Source: Caulobacter sp. S45
Lineage (GTDB): Bacteria; Pseudomonadota; Alphaproteobacteria; Caulobacterales; Caulobacteraceae
NCBI RefSeq assembly: GCF_903642205.1
Contig: NZ_CAHJWH010000019.1
Span: 1 to 32,593, forward strand
Direction: 5' to 3'
DNA length: 32,593 nt
Under the pieces are notes generated by a model. That model ran no database searches and had not been told where the DNA came from. It saw only the letters and a list, made by a program, of their open reading frames with translations. The translations under genes were made by a program, and so were the position numbers. Positions 7,657 through 15,920 of the stretch are shown here, piece by piece. Positions within the stretch are counted from its first letter, which is position 1, and each line of letters opens with the position of its first letter.

Positions 7657-8664
7657 ATGACCCGCGCCCCCATCGCCCCCTATCCGGCGCTGCGCCTGCG
7701 CCGGCTGCGCCAGGCCGACTGGGTGCGCCGCCTGGTGCGCGAGACCACGCTGGCGCCTGCCGACCTGATCTGGTCGATCGTTGTGCACGACGGGCCAGAG
7801 CCCGAGGTCCCCGTCGCCTCAATGCCCGGCGCGCCACGCCTGTCGGTCGGCCGGGCGGCGGAGGCGGCGCGGGAAGCCCGCAAGCTGGGCATCCCCGCCG
7901 TTGCGGTCTTCCCCTATGTGGACGGGGAGAAGAAGGACGACCGGGGCAGCGCCGCCTACGACCCCGACGGTCTCGTCTGCCGCGCGGTGAAGGCGATGAA
8001 GGATGCGGCGCCGGAGGTCGGGATCATGTGCGACGTGGCGCTCGACCCCTTCACAACCCACGGTCACGACGGCATGATCGAGAACGGACGGGTGCTGAAC
8101 GACGCCACCATCGAGCGGCTGGTGGAGCAGGGCCTGATCCAGGCCGCCGCCGGATGTGATATCCTGGCGCCCTCGGATATGATGGACGGCCGGGTGGCGG
8201 CGCTCCGTACCGCGCTTGAGCGCGAAAGCCTACAAGACGTGATGATCATGGCCTACGCGGCCAAATACGCCTCGGCATTCTACGGCCCCTACCGCGACGC
8301 CATCGGCTCATCCAAGCTCGCGTCGGGGCTGTTCGACAAGAAGACCTACCAGATGGACCCGGCCAATACCGAGGAAGCGCTCCGCGAAGTGGCGCTCGAC
8401 ATCGCCGAGGGCGCCGACATGGTGATGGTCAAGCCCGGCATGCCCTATCTCGACATCGTGCGCCGGGTGGTGGAGGCCTTCGCCTGCCCCACCTTCGCCT
8501 TCCAGGTCTCCGGCGAGTACGCCATGCTGACGGCGGCGGCCCAGAACGGCTGGCTGGACGAGGACAGGGCCATCCTGGAGAGCCTGCAAGCCTTCAAGCG
8601 TGCCGGCTGCGCAGGGATCATCACCTACTTCGCTCCAAGAGCCGCCCGGATTATGCAGGGCTAA
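7657..8664 (+). CDS. hemB: Porphobilinogen synthase (delta-aminolevulinic acid dehydratase)
   Basis: HemB joins two 5-aminolevulinate molecules into porphobilinogen, using the product of HemA encoded nearby. The 335-residue protein contains both active-site lysines, in MIMAYAAKYASAFYGP (about residue 202) and MVMVKPGMPYLD (about residue 258). The metal loop reads CDVALDPFTTHGHDG, with aspartates and alanine where zinc-type enzymes have three cysteines, so this is a magnesium-type enzyme. ATG 7657 gives the normal family N-terminus. No strong Shine-Dalgarno is seen. The gene faces the transglutaminase gene at 8703, with a hairpin between them. Confidence 0.97.
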   Translation: MTRAPIAPYPALRLRRLRQADWVRRLVRETTLAPADLIWSIVVHDGPEPEVPVASMPGAPRLSVGRAAEAAREARKLGIPAVAVFPYVDGEKKDDRGSAAYDPDGLVCRAVKAMKDAAPEVGIMCDVALDPFTTHGHDGMIENGRVLNDATIERLVEQGLIQAAAGCDILAPSDMMDGRVAALRTALERESLQDVMIMAYAAKYASAFYGPYRDAIGSSKLASGLFDKKTYQMDPANTEEALREVALDIAEGADMVMVKPGMPYLDIVRRVVEAFACPTFAFQVSGEYAMLTAAAQNGWLDEDRAILESLQAFKRAGCAGIITYFAPRAARIMQG

Positions 8665-8688
8665 GGAGCCGGATTTGTCCGGCGCCTT
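8663..8688. terminator. Hairpin at the end of hemB, candidate bidirectional terminator
   Basis: AAGGAGCCGGA (8663-8673) pairs with TCCGGCGCCTT (8678-8688), 10 of 11 positions, around the 4-base loop TTTG. It begins within the hemB stop codon and lies between the convergent hemB and the transglutaminase gene ending at 8703. The T-tract is poor. Confidence 0.55.
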
Positions 8689-8702
8689 CTCCGAATGGGC
8701 GC

Positions 8703-9515
8703 CTAAGAGCCCGTGGTTTGCTCTGCGATGACGTCGAACTTGGCGAGACTGGAAGCGCCGAAACTCGTGGTGATGGCGACGTCGGTGGCGTCCCGGCCGT
8801 AGCCCTGCAGGATGCGCCCGATGCGGGGCTTGTTGTGGCGCGCGTCGAAGGTGTACCAGCGGCCGCCTATGAAGGCCTGGAACCAGGCCGAGAAGTCCAT
8901 CGGCCCCGGGATCGGGTCGATGCCGATGTCGCCGAGGTATCCGGTGCAGTAGCGCGCCGGGATGTTCATGCAGCGGCACAGCGTCACCGCCAGGTGGGCG
9001 AAGTCGCGGCACACACCGACCTGGTCCTGGTGCGCGCCGTGGGCTGTGCGGTCCGGCTTGGCGTGGGGATAGCCGAAGGTGATGCGGTCGTGGGCGTAGT
9101 CGACGATGGCCTGCACCCGCCGCCAGCCGCCCTGCACCCGGCCGAACTCCGCCCAGGCGGTGTCCATCAGATAGTCGGTCTCGCAGTAGCGGCTGCCCAG
9201 AAGGAAGACGAGCGCCTCGTCCGGCAGGTTCTGGATCAGGTGCTGCTCGGCCTCCAGCTCCACCACGTCCGGCTCGCCCGAGTCGGCGACGACGAAGTCG
9301 CTGGAGAAGGTGATGCGGCCGCCGGGCGCCAGCAGGCGGTGGCAGATGTTGCCGAACCCGTCGGCATAGGCGTGCACGGGCACGTCGGGCGTCACCCGCA
9401 TCTCCTGCGGCGTGACGAGGTCGGCCAGCCGCTCGGGCCGCACGCTCAGCAGCAGCAGCATGGGGGTCGGCCCCACGCAGTCATAGGAGATCTCGTAGCC
9501 GCAGCGGATATGCAT
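8703..9515 (-). CDS. Transglutaminase-like protein
   Basis: A 270-residue protein with a beta-rich N-terminal half (MHIRCGYEISYDC, PTPMLLLLSVRP) and a transglutaminase core in the C-terminal half. The nucleophile is the cysteine of GVCRDFAHLAV near residue 168. The second catalytic segment reads MDFSAWFQAFIGGRWYTFDARHN, giving the aspartate. The histidine normally found before A-W is a serine here, which may mark a subfamily or altered activity. Such proteins are predicted cysteine proteases or amidases acting on peptides; no substrate is known. It lies 59 bp after a second transglutaminase-like gene on the same strand and is probably co-transcribed with it. Confidence 0.88.
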   Translation of the reverse strand: MHIRCGYEISYDCVGPTPMLLLLSVRPERLADLVTPQEMRVTPDVPVHAYADGFGNICHRLLAPGGRITFSSDFVVADSGEPDVVELEAEQHLIQNLPDEALVFLLGSRYCETDYLMDTAWAEFGRVQGGWRRVQAIVDYAHDRITFGYPHAKPDRTAHGAHQDQVGVCRDFAHLAVTLCRCMNIPARYCTGYLGDIGIDPIPGPMDFSAWFQAFIGGRWYTFDARHNKPRIGRILQGYGRDATDVAITTSFGASSLAKFDVIAEQTTGS

Positions 9516-9574
9516 GGATCAGACTCTCACAAGGCGGCGGCCCGGCCTCGCCGTTCACGGCGACGAGCCTGGCC

Positions 9575-10489
9575 TCAGGCTGCCAGGCGCACGGGCGCGC
9601 CCTGGCGCTCCACCTCTACATCGACCTCAACGTCCATGCCCAGGAAGTCGTCCGCCGCACCGTCGTAGCTGCCGCAGAGCGGCGTCGCCTGGCTGGGGTC
9701 GCGGGTGATGGCGACGCGGATGAGGTCGGTGGCGCCGACGATCCCGTTGGTGGGGTCGAACTCCACCCAGCCGCAGCTCGGCAGGAAGACACGTACCCAG
9801 GCATGGGTATGACCGCCGCCCGCGCGCTTGGGGCCGCCGGAGCCGTTCCGGCTGTAGACGTAGCCGGACACGAAGCGGGCCGCGAGGCCCAGCGAGCGGG
9901 CCGCCTCCATCATCAGCATGGCGTAGTCGCGGCAGGTGCCCGAACCCAGCCGCAGCGTCTCCAACGGCGCCTGGGCGGGGCCGTAGAGGCGCTGGCAGTA
10001 GCTGAATTCGCGCCGGATCGCGTGGGTCATCTCGGACAGGGCGGCGAGCAGGCCGGTGGGGCCATCCTGGCGCAGGAACTGCTGCGCCCAGCGCTCCAGC
10101 CGCCGCTCGGGGTCCGAGTGCTGGCGCTCGATGGAGCGCATCAGGTCAGGCAGGTCCTCGGCGGAATAGGCGAAGGGGAAGGTCTGGGCCGAGGCGTCGA
10201 TCAGGTCCTCGTCCTCGGTCACCAGGGGCGCAGGGCTGTGCTCCAGCCGCACGTGGCTCTCGAAGCTGATCGTGTCCGCCTTGCCGGCGAACCTGGCGAC
10301 GCCCACGCAATTGCCGAACACGTCGTGGACGAAGCGGAGCTCCACGGGCTCGGGGACGATGACCAGGCGCGTGTCCAGTATGCGCTGGTCGTAGCTCTCC
10401 AGCGGCCTGAACATGACCCTATGGTCGCCGAACGCCACCGGCCGGCGGTAGCGGTAACGCGTCAGGTGTCGGATGTTCACGATCGGCAT
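9575..10489 (-). CDS. Transglutaminase-like protein with N-terminal beta domain
   Basis: A 304-residue protein beginning MPIVNIRHLTRYRYRRPVAF, the start of the bacterial transglutaminase N-terminal domain (about residues 1-90). The transglutaminase core has an intact triad: Cys in GSGTCRDYAMLM near residue 183, His in HTHAWVRVFLP near 228, and Asp in WVEFDPTNG near 242. It is likely a cytoplasmic peptidase or amidase. In many proteobacteria such genes accompany alpha-E and ATP-grasp proteins, but none is visible here. ATG 10489 is only 36 bp from the divergent gene at 10526, so the promoters must overlap. Confidence 0.92.
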   Translation of the reverse strand: MPIVNIRHLTRYRYRRPVAFGDHRVMFRPLESYDQRILDTRLVIVPEPVELRFVHDVFGNCVGVARFAGKADTISFESHVRLEHSPAPLVTEDEDLIDASAQTFPFAYSAEDLPDLMRSIERQHSDPERRLERWAQQFLRQDGPTGLLAALSEMTHAIRREFSYCQRLYGPAQAPLETLRLGSGTCRDYAMLMMEAARSLGLAARFVSGYVYSRNGSGGPKRAGGGHTHAWVRVFLPSCGWVEFDPTNGIVGATDLIRVAITRDPSQATPLCGSYDGAADDFLGMDVEVDVEVERQGAPVRLAA

Positions 10490-10525
10490 CTTGCGGACCT
10501 AACGGGGGAGTCGTTGATAAGGTCG

Positions 10526-11278
10526 ATGCTTCCTCTCGCCGCAACCGACCCCCATCCCGTCATTGTGCAAAATGCGGGCAGTTCTAGCCCCTACCTGATC
10601 ATCTGTGACCATGCCGGGCGCCGTACGCCCGCGGAGCTGGGCGATCTGGGCCTCCCGCCCGCCGAATGGGAGCGCCACATCGCCTATGACATCGGCGCGG
10701 CCGGCCTGTCCGAGCGGCTGGCGGCGGCGCTGGGTGGGGCCTGCGTGATCGCCCAGGTCTATTCGCGCCTGGTGATCGACTGCAACCGCGATCCCGCCCG
10801 GCCCGACGCCATCGTGGAGACGGCCGACGGCGCGACCGTCACGGGCAACCTGAACCTGTCCTACGAGGCGCGGCGTGGCCGGGTAGAGGCCATTCACACA
10901 CCCTATCACGCCGCCATCGCCGCGGAGCTGGACGCGCGGGCGGCGGCGAGGACGCCCACCTCGCTGGTGCTGATCCACAGCTTCACGCCGGCGATGGGTG
11001 GCATGGCGCGGCCCTGGCAGGTGGGCGTGCTGCACCAGGGCAACGCCTTGTCCCTGGCGGCGCTGCGCTGGCTGCAGGCGCGGCCGGAACTGACGGTGGG
11101 TGACAATGCCCCCTACGCCATGGATGACATCGACTACACCGCGCCCGTCCACGCCCAGGGCCGCGGGCTGGAGTACCTGGAGTTGGAGACGCGACAGGAC
11201 CTGATCGCCGATGCGGGGGGCCAGGATCGGTTTGTGGAGCTGTATGCTGAGATGCTGCGAGGGATCGTCCCGCGATAG
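10526..11278 (+). CDS. N-formylglutamate amidohydrolase family protein
   Basis: A 250-residue protein of the FGase family (zinc carboxypeptidase-like fold). Visible motifs are YLIICDHAGRRTPAEL near residue 22, where the histidine is a metal-ligand candidate, RLVIDCNRDPARPDAI near 82 and SLVLIHSFTPAMGG near 145. Characterised relatives hydrolyse N-formyl-L-glutamate at the end of histidine degradation. No hut genes are present here, so the true substrate is open. ATG 10526 has AAGG a few bases upstream. It is divergent from the transglutaminase pair, a hint of shared function in amide or peptide turnover. Confidence 0.88.
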   Translation: MLPLAATDPHPVIVQNAGSSSPYLIICDHAGRRTPAELGDLGLPPAEWERHIAYDIGAAGLSERLAAALGGACVIAQVYSRLVIDCNRDPARPDAIVETADGATVTGNLNLSYEARRGRVEAIHTPYHAAIAAELDARAAARTPTSLVLIHSFTPAMGGMARPWQVGVLHQGNALSLAALRWLQARPELTVGDNAPYAMDDIDYTAPVHAQGRGLEYLELETRQDLIADAGGQDRFVELYAEMLRGIVPR

Positions 11279-11327
11279 GCCTCCGCCCCCCGGAGAGATC
11301 AGGCGCTTCCATACGCCGGCGCTGCTC

Positions 11328-11475
11328 ATCCTCCCCTGCGAAGCGGGGGAGGGGGACCGCGCGCAGCGGGGTGGAGGGGGTTTGTAGGGCGCCGCGGCAT
11401 CCACCGTCACCGGCCAGCGAGGCCCCCCTCACCAGGCTTCGCCTGGTCCCCTCCCCCCGCTTCGCAGGGGGAGAT
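11328..11475. repeat. Large intergenic inverted repeat of palindromic units
   Basis: Two arms of about 53-55 bp (11328-11380 and 11421-11475) face each other across a 40-bp spacer. Both contain CTGCGAAGCGGGGG in opposite orientation, then a smaller hairpin; in the right arm this is a perfect ACCAGGC/GCCTGGT stem (11431-11447), and each arm ends in a G-rich or C-rich run. The repeat fills most of the 246-bp gap between the convergent genes ending at 11278 and 11525 and may act as a terminator for both. A single related unit recurs at 30686-30707, so this is a repeat family, REP-like in form. Confidence 0.75.
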
Positions 11476-11524
11476 AAGAGTCTGTCGCTGGATGTGATCG
11501 CCTCATCCTGATGAAAAGAGGCGC

Positions 11525-11950
11525 TTATCCGCCGAACCGCTCCACCGTAAGCGCGATCACCCGCACCGTCTCGGCCCAGAGCCCCAGCTCACCGAGCCGC
11601 GTCAGCGGATGGAACGCCGCCTCGGCCGCATCGTCCCCCGCCCGCGGCTCGCCCGAGCGCCAGCGTGCGGCGTAGTCGATCAGCACGTAGTGGGTGTCGT
11701 CTCCGAACAGCCCGTCCACCACATCCACCAGGCCGAGCAACTCGGCCTCCACGCCGGTCTCCTCGACCAGCTCACGCAAGGCGGCGGCCTCCAGCCTCTC
11801 GCCCCACTCCACCCGACCGCCAGGCAGGCTCCACGCGCCCTGCAGCGGCGGCTTGCCCCGCCTGATGAGCAGCACGTCGGTCCCGCGCAGGCAGACGACG
11901 CCGACGCCCGGGACCGGCCGGCGGACGCCTTCGAGGCCAAACCGCGTCAT
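11525..11950 (-). CDS. Nudix hydrolase
   Basis: A 141-residue protein with a complete Nudix box starting [18 protein letters not shown] and ending VEETGV (about residues 44-67), matching G-x5-E-x7-R-E-x2-E-E-x-G. These residues bind the metal and hydrolyse a nucleoside diphosphate linked to another moiety. The upstream LPG and the N-terminal [12 protein letters not shown] resemble ADP-ribose or NADH pyrophosphatase-type members, but the substrate cannot be fixed from sequence. ATG 11950 is the obvious start. It is convergent with the gene at 10526 and divergent from the gene at 12092. Confidence 0.92.
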   Translation of the reverse strand: MTRFGLEGVRRPVPGVGVVCLRGTDVLLIRRGKPPLQGAWSLPGGRVEWGERLEAAALRELVEETGVEAELLGLVDVVDGLFGDDTHYVLIDYAARWRSGEPRAGDDAAEAAFHPLTRLGELGLWAETVRVIALTVERFGG

Positions 11951-12091
11951 CTGTGGCCTTTACGCCCCACCCCTGTTGCGTCCAGGTTTCCGTGGCGAAA
12001 CACCACGCCGGGTGCGACGGGTAAGCCCCTGTTCACCCTTACCGCCCAGGCTAATCCTCACACGCACGTAAGGTGTTTCGGGATTTCCTGC

Positions 12092-12712
12092 ATGCGCAAG
12101 CGTCTGACGGCCATCGCTCTCTCGGCCGCCCTCGCCGGTTTCGGCTTCAGCTCCTCCGCCAACGCCCAGGGTCTGCAGTGCGTCCAGTTCGCGCGGATGT
12201 TCACCGGCCTGCAGCTGTTCGGCGACGCCGCCACCTGGTGGGGCCAGGCCATGGGCAGGTACAATCGCGGCTTCACCCCCGAATCGGGCTCGGTGCTGGT
12301 GTTCAAGGCCACCGGCGTCATGTCCCACGGCCACGTCTCGGTGGTCAGCCACGTGCTCACCGACCGCATCATCCAGGTCACCCACGCCAACTGGTCGGTG
12401 ATCGGCGGCCATCGCGGCCAGGTGGAGAAGGACGTCACCGTGGTTGACGTCTCTCCCACCGGCGACTGGAGCCAGGTGAAGGTCTGGTACGATCCCAGCC
12501 ACAACCTCGGCAACTCGGTCTATCCCACCTACGGCTTCATCTATCGCGCCGCCCAGAAGACCGCCGGCGTCGCCAACCAGATCGCCCAGGCGGCCACCGG
12601 CCACTACGCCGCCACCATCGCCATGGCCGCGCCGCATGCCCCAGTTCACACGACGGGCGCGGCGACCACCGGCTCCGGCGACCTGCTGCAGTCGATCCTC
12701 AGCCGCCCCTGA
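12092..12712 (+). CDS. Secreted CHAP-domain amidase/peptidase
   Basis: A 206-residue protein with a signal peptide (MRKRLTAIALSAALAGFGFSSSANA, cleaved before QG). It continues directly into a CHAP domain with the catalytic cysteine in LQCVQFARMF near residue 30 and the histidine in MSHGHVSVVSHV near 91. A typical CHAP feature, SGSVLVFKA, lies between them. CHAP enzymes cleave peptidoglycan peptides as amidases or endopeptidases. The last ~60 residues are low-complexity Ala/Gly/His/Thr. The start is set by the signal peptide; the frame is open further upstream. The 3' end overlaps the convergent mtgA by 14 bp. Likely periplasmic or secreted cell-wall hydrolase. Confidence 0.9.
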   Translation: MRKRLTAIALSAALAGFGFSSSANAQGLQCVQFARMFTGLQLFGDAATWWGQAMGRYNRGFTPESGSVLVFKATGVMSHGHVSVVSHVLTDRIIQVTHANWSVIGGHRGQVEKDVTVVDVSPTGDWSQVKVWYDPSHNLGNSVYPTYGFIYRAAQKTAGVANQIAQAATGHYAATIAMAAPHAPVHTTGAATTGSGDLLQSILSRP

Positions 12713-13511
12713 GCACGCAGGCGGCCAGGTCGTCCGCCTGCACCGTCTGCGCCGCCGCCCCGATGCGGCGGCTGCGGCGAGCCACGTAGGCGCCGGGCCG
12801 CACGGCCTTCCACTTCAGCGGATCGGGCAGGATGGCGGCCAGCCGCGCCGCCTCCGAAGCGCTGAGTTCGTTCGCCCCGTGGCCGAAGTAGCGCTGTGAC
12901 GCAGCCTGCGCGCCGTACACGCCCGGGCCCCATTCCACCACGTTCAGATACACCTCCATGATTCGCCGCTTGCCCCACAGCGGTTCGATCAGGCTGGTGA
13001 AACCCGCCTCCAACCCCTTGCGGACATAGGAGCGCTGCGGCCAGAGGAAGACGTTCTTGGCCGTCTGCTGGCTGATGGTGGACCCGCCGCGCACCCGGCG
13101 GGGGTCGCGCGCATTGTGCGCCGCCGCCGCGCGCATGGCGGCCATGTCGAAGCCGTGATGGCTGCAGAAGTGCGAGTCCTCCGCCGCGATCACGGAGCGC
13201 ACCAGGTCGGGCGAGATGCGCGAGACCGGCCGCCAGTCCTTGTGCAGCCCGTAGCCCTGCGCCAGCCGCTCCACCATCAGCAGGGTGACCGGCGGGGCGA
13301 CGACCCGGTAGATCGCCGCGAGCGCCAGCGGCATGAGGAGGAGGATCAGCAGCACGGCCAGCACCCACCGCCCAAGCCCGCCGCCGGACTGCCGAGGAGC
13401 GCCGAATGGCGCGGTCCTTGGCGCAGCTGGCCGTGGCGGCGGCGCCCTTGGCCGAGGCGGCGCCTTTCGCACCGCCGTGACACGCTTCACTCGCCGCGTC
13501 TCTCGAACCAT
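12699..13511 (-). CDS. mtgA: Monofunctional biosynthetic peptidoglycan transglycosylase
   Basis: MtgA polymerises lipid II into glycan strands. The 270-residue protein has a Pro/Arg-rich cytoplasmic N-terminus of about 45 residues, one transmembrane helix at about 47-68 (VLAVLLILLLMPLALAAIY), then a GT51 domain. GT51 motifs present are AAEDSHFCSHHGFD near residue 109 (catalytic glutamate), RGGSTISQQTAKN near 141 and KRRIMEVYLN near 179. No transpeptidase domain follows, so it is the monofunctional form. ATG 13511 starts the gene, which diverges from the SDR gene at 13641 and overlaps the CHAP gene tail to tail. Confidence 0.95.
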   Translation of the reverse strand: MVRETRRVKRVTAVRKAPPRPRAPPPRPAAPRTAPFGAPRQSGGGLGRWVLAVLLILLLMPLALAAIYRVVAPPVTLLMVERLAQGYGLHKDWRPVSRISPDLVRSVIAAEDSHFCSHHGFDMAAMRAAAAHNARDPRRVRGGSTISQQTAKNVFLWPQRSYVRKGLEAGFTSLIEPLWGKRRIMEVYLNVVEWGPGVYGAQAASQRYFGHGANELSASEAARLAAILPDPLKWKAVRPGAYVARRSRRIGAAAQTVQADDLAACVLRGG

Positions 13512-13640
13512 CGCACCCGACCGCCTGGCGCCGCACTAGCTCCAGCCTTGCAGCGTTGCAATCGGACGCCGGGGGCCGGCGGGCAGGAACCGCGCCCTTC
13601 AGCCTCCCGTTCTCCTGCACCATCACATCGGAGTGGACGC

Positions 13641-14729
13641 ATGCGCCCCGCCTTGAAGGCCCTCGCCGCCCAGACGCTCGTCATCACCGGGGCCACCTCC
13701 GGCATCGGGCTGGCCACCGCCCGCGCCGCCGCGGCGCGAGGCGCCAAGTTGCTGCTGGTCTCCCGCAACGAGCAGGCGCTGCGGGCGCTCTGCGAGGAGC
13801 TGAAGGCGCGAGGCGGCACGGCCAACTTCGCGGTGGCCGACGTGGCGGACCTGGCTTCGGTGCAGGCCGCGGCGGCCCGGGCCGACGAGCTCTACGGCGG
13901 GTTCGACACCTGGGTGAACAACGCCGGCGTCTCGGTCTACGGCGCCATCGCCGACACGCCGCTGGAGGACCAGCGCCGCATCTTCGAGACCAACTACTGG
14001 GGCGTGGTGCACGGCTCCCAGGTCGCCGTGGAGCAACTGAAGGGCCGCGCCGACGGCGGAACCCTGATCAATATCGGCTCGGTGCTGTCGGACCAGGCGA
14101 TCCCGGTCCAGGGCGTCTATTGCGCCTCCAAGCATGCGGTGAAAGGCTTCACCAACGCGCTGCGCATGGAGCTGGCCAGGAGCGCGCCGGGCGTCTCGGT
14201 GACGCTGATCAAGCCGGCGGCGCTGGACACGCCCTTCCGAGACCACGCCCGCAACTATACCGGCGCGCCGGTGAAGAACCCGCCGCCCATCTACGCCGCC
14301 TCGCTGGTCGCCGACGCCATCCTCTACGCCGCCGAGACGCCGACGCGGGAGATCACGGTGGGCGGGGGCGGCCGGGCCCTGGTCCAGTTCGGCCAGCACT
14401 TCCCCTGGTTGGCCGAGCCCCTGCTGGCCTGGGCCGTACCCCTGCTCAGCCGCGGCGCGAGCGAGCCGAGCGAGGCCAAGGACGACGCCCTGTACAAGGC
14501 CGGCCGGGACCTGCGCGAGCACAGCCCCTATTTCGGCGTCCGCCAGACCAGCCTCTACACCGCCGCCCAGCTGAACCCGCGGATCACCGCGGCGGTGATC
14601 TCGGGCGCCCTGGCTGCAGGCCTGGTGATGCTGAAGGCCCGCGACAGCCTGCGGATCCACGGCGCCAAGCGCGAGGCCGTGCGCCGCTATCGCGCCAACG
14701 CGGAGGCGAGGCAGCCGGTGCAGGACTAG
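13641..14729 (+). CDS. Short-chain dehydrogenase/reductase with C-terminal extension
   Basis: A 362-residue SDR protein. The N-terminal NAD(P)-binding motif is TGATSGIG near residue 17, followed by NNAG near 94 and the catalytic YCASK near 157 with an upstream serine in NIGSVLS. Basic residues after beta-2 (SRNEQ) suggest NADP preference. Beyond the usual 250-residue core there is an extension of about 110 residues ending in a hydrophobic stretch (AAVISGALAAGLVML) and a basic tail, suggesting membrane association. The substrate is unknown. ATG 13641 has GGAG eight bases upstream. Confidence 0.92.
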   Translation: MRPALKALAAQTLVITGATSGIGLATARAAAARGAKLLLVSRNEQALRALCEELKARGGTANFAVADVADLASVQAAAARADELYGGFDTWVNNAGVSVYGAIADTPLEDQRRIFETNYWGVVHGSQVAVEQLKGRADGGTLINIGSVLSDQAIPVQGVYCASKHAVKGFTNALRMELARSAPGVSVTLIKPAALDTPFRDHARNYTGAPVKNPPPIYAASLVADAILYAAETPTREITVGGGGRALVQFGQHFPWLAEPLLAWAVPLLSRGASEPSEAKDDALYKAGRDLREHSPYFGVRQTSLYTAAQLNPRITAAVISGALAAGLVMLKARDSLRIHGAKREAVRRYRANAEARQPVQD

Positions 14730-14741
14730 CGCTGCGCGCCG

Positions 14742-15848
14742 TCATGGCCGTGCAATCCGCCCGCCCGTCATCGGGACCGGAACGCCTGTCGTGCCTGGAA
14801 ACGAGATCGGCAGCCCCTTCAGCGTCCGCACGGCGAGGTAGGCGAAGGCTTCCGCCTCCAGCGCGTCGCCGCGCCAGCCCACCGCCTCGGCGGCCACCAC
14901 CTCGCAGGATGCGCGCGCCTTGATGACGCGCATCAGCTCGGGGTTGGACCGCCCGCCGCCCGCCACCACCAGCACCCGCGGCGGCTCGGGGGCGAGGCGC
15001 AGGCCCTGCGCGATGGCCTCGGCGGTGAAGGCGGCCAGGGTGGCGCAGGCGTCCTCGACGCCCAGCGCCGCCAAGGGCTCCAGGCTGAAGTCGTAGCGGT
15101 CGAGCGACTTGGGCGGCGGCGCGGCGAAGTAGGGGTGCGCCAGGTAGGCCGCGAGCACCGCCGCATCCACCCGCCCGGCCGCCGCCAGCCGGCCGTCCTG
15201 GTCGAAGCGGCCGAGGCCGCGCGCCTGCACCAGCAGGTCGATCATGCCGTTGCCGGGGCCGGTGTCGAAGGCCAGCGGGTCCGACCGCTCGCCGAACAGG
15301 GTGACGTTGGCCACGCCGCCCACGTTCAGCACCGCGGACGGCGGCTGCAACCCCGACGCCCGGGCGCGGGCCTGGTGATAGATCGGCGCGAGCGGCGCAC
15401 CCTCCCCGCCCGCCGCCACGTCGGCGGTGCGGAAGTCGTAGGCGACCGGGACGCCCGCCAGTCGCGCCAGCAGCTCGCCGTCGCCTAGCTGGACGGTGCG
15501 CCCGATCCGGCCCTCCGCAGGCCGCTCGTGTAGGACGGTCTGGCCGTGGAAGCCGATCAGCTCGATGTCGCGCCAGCCCAGCTGCTCGCGCGCGAGGAAG
15601 GCATCCGCGGCCGCGAAATGCTCCCGGGCGACCGCCTCGGCGGTGGGTGCGAACTCGGACGGAGGCGGTGCGCTGCGGGGCCAGGTCTTGGCCGCCTCCG
15701 TCGCCGCCAGCACCAAGGCGCGCGTCGCTTCGCTGAGCTTGCGCTCGCCGGCCGGCCCGAAAGCGGAGATCGTCTCGCCGTCGGTATCGAGCACGGCCAT
15801 GTCCACCGCATCCAGCGAGGTGCCGCTCATGAACCCCAGCACGCGCAT
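14742..15848 (-). CDS. anmK: Anhydro-N-acetylmuramic acid kinase
   Basis: AnmK phosphorylates and opens 1,6-anhydro-MurNAc to MurNAc-6-phosphate in peptidoglycan recycling. The 368-residue protein matches the family length and has [14 protein letters not shown] at residues 5-18 (ATP site), FHGQTV near 105, [11 protein letters not shown] near 175 and [13 protein letters not shown] near 195 with the catalytic Asp. ATG 15848 gives the conserved N-terminus; an in-frame TTG at 15893 is less likely. It diverges from tyrS and is one of four cell-wall genes within 7 kb. The companion N-acetylmuramic acid 6-phosphate etherase is not in the window. Confidence 0.95.
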   Translation of the reverse strand: MRVLGFMSGTSLDAVDMAVLDTDGETISAFGPAGERKLSEATRALVLAATEAAKTWPRSAPPPSEFAPTAEAVAREHFAAADAFLAREQLGWRDIELIGFHGQTVLHERPAEGRIGRTVQLGDGELLARLAGVPVAYDFRTADVAAGGEGAPLAPIYHQARARASGLQPPSAVLNVGGVANVTLFGERSDPLAFDTGPGNGMIDLLVQARGLGRFDQDGRLAAAGRVDAAVLAAYLAHPYFAAPPPKSLDRYDFSLEPLAALGVEDACATLAAFTAEAIAQGLRLAPEPPRVLVVAGGGRSNPELMRVIKARASCEVVAAEAVGWRGDALEAEAFAYLAVRTLKGLPISFPGTTGVPVPMTGGRIARP

Positions 15849-15920
15849 GCGAGCGATCCCCGCCGGCTCCGCCTGGAGCCGCTTCAAAGCCAAGCTCCCG
15901 CCATGCTAGACCCTGCTCCG

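Noticed and set aside
5537-7660. Open frame of 707 codons on the plus strand
   Set aside because: Antisense to hemA and the exported methyltransferase-like gene, with biased low-information composition and no family resemblance.
11328-11475. CRISPR-like repeat array
   Set aside because: There are only two units in inverted orientation, no regular spacers and no cas genes in the window.
12646-13626. Second frame on the minus strand over mtgA
   Set aside because: It overlaps mtgA completely and lacks recognisable domains; GT51 motifs are in the other frame.
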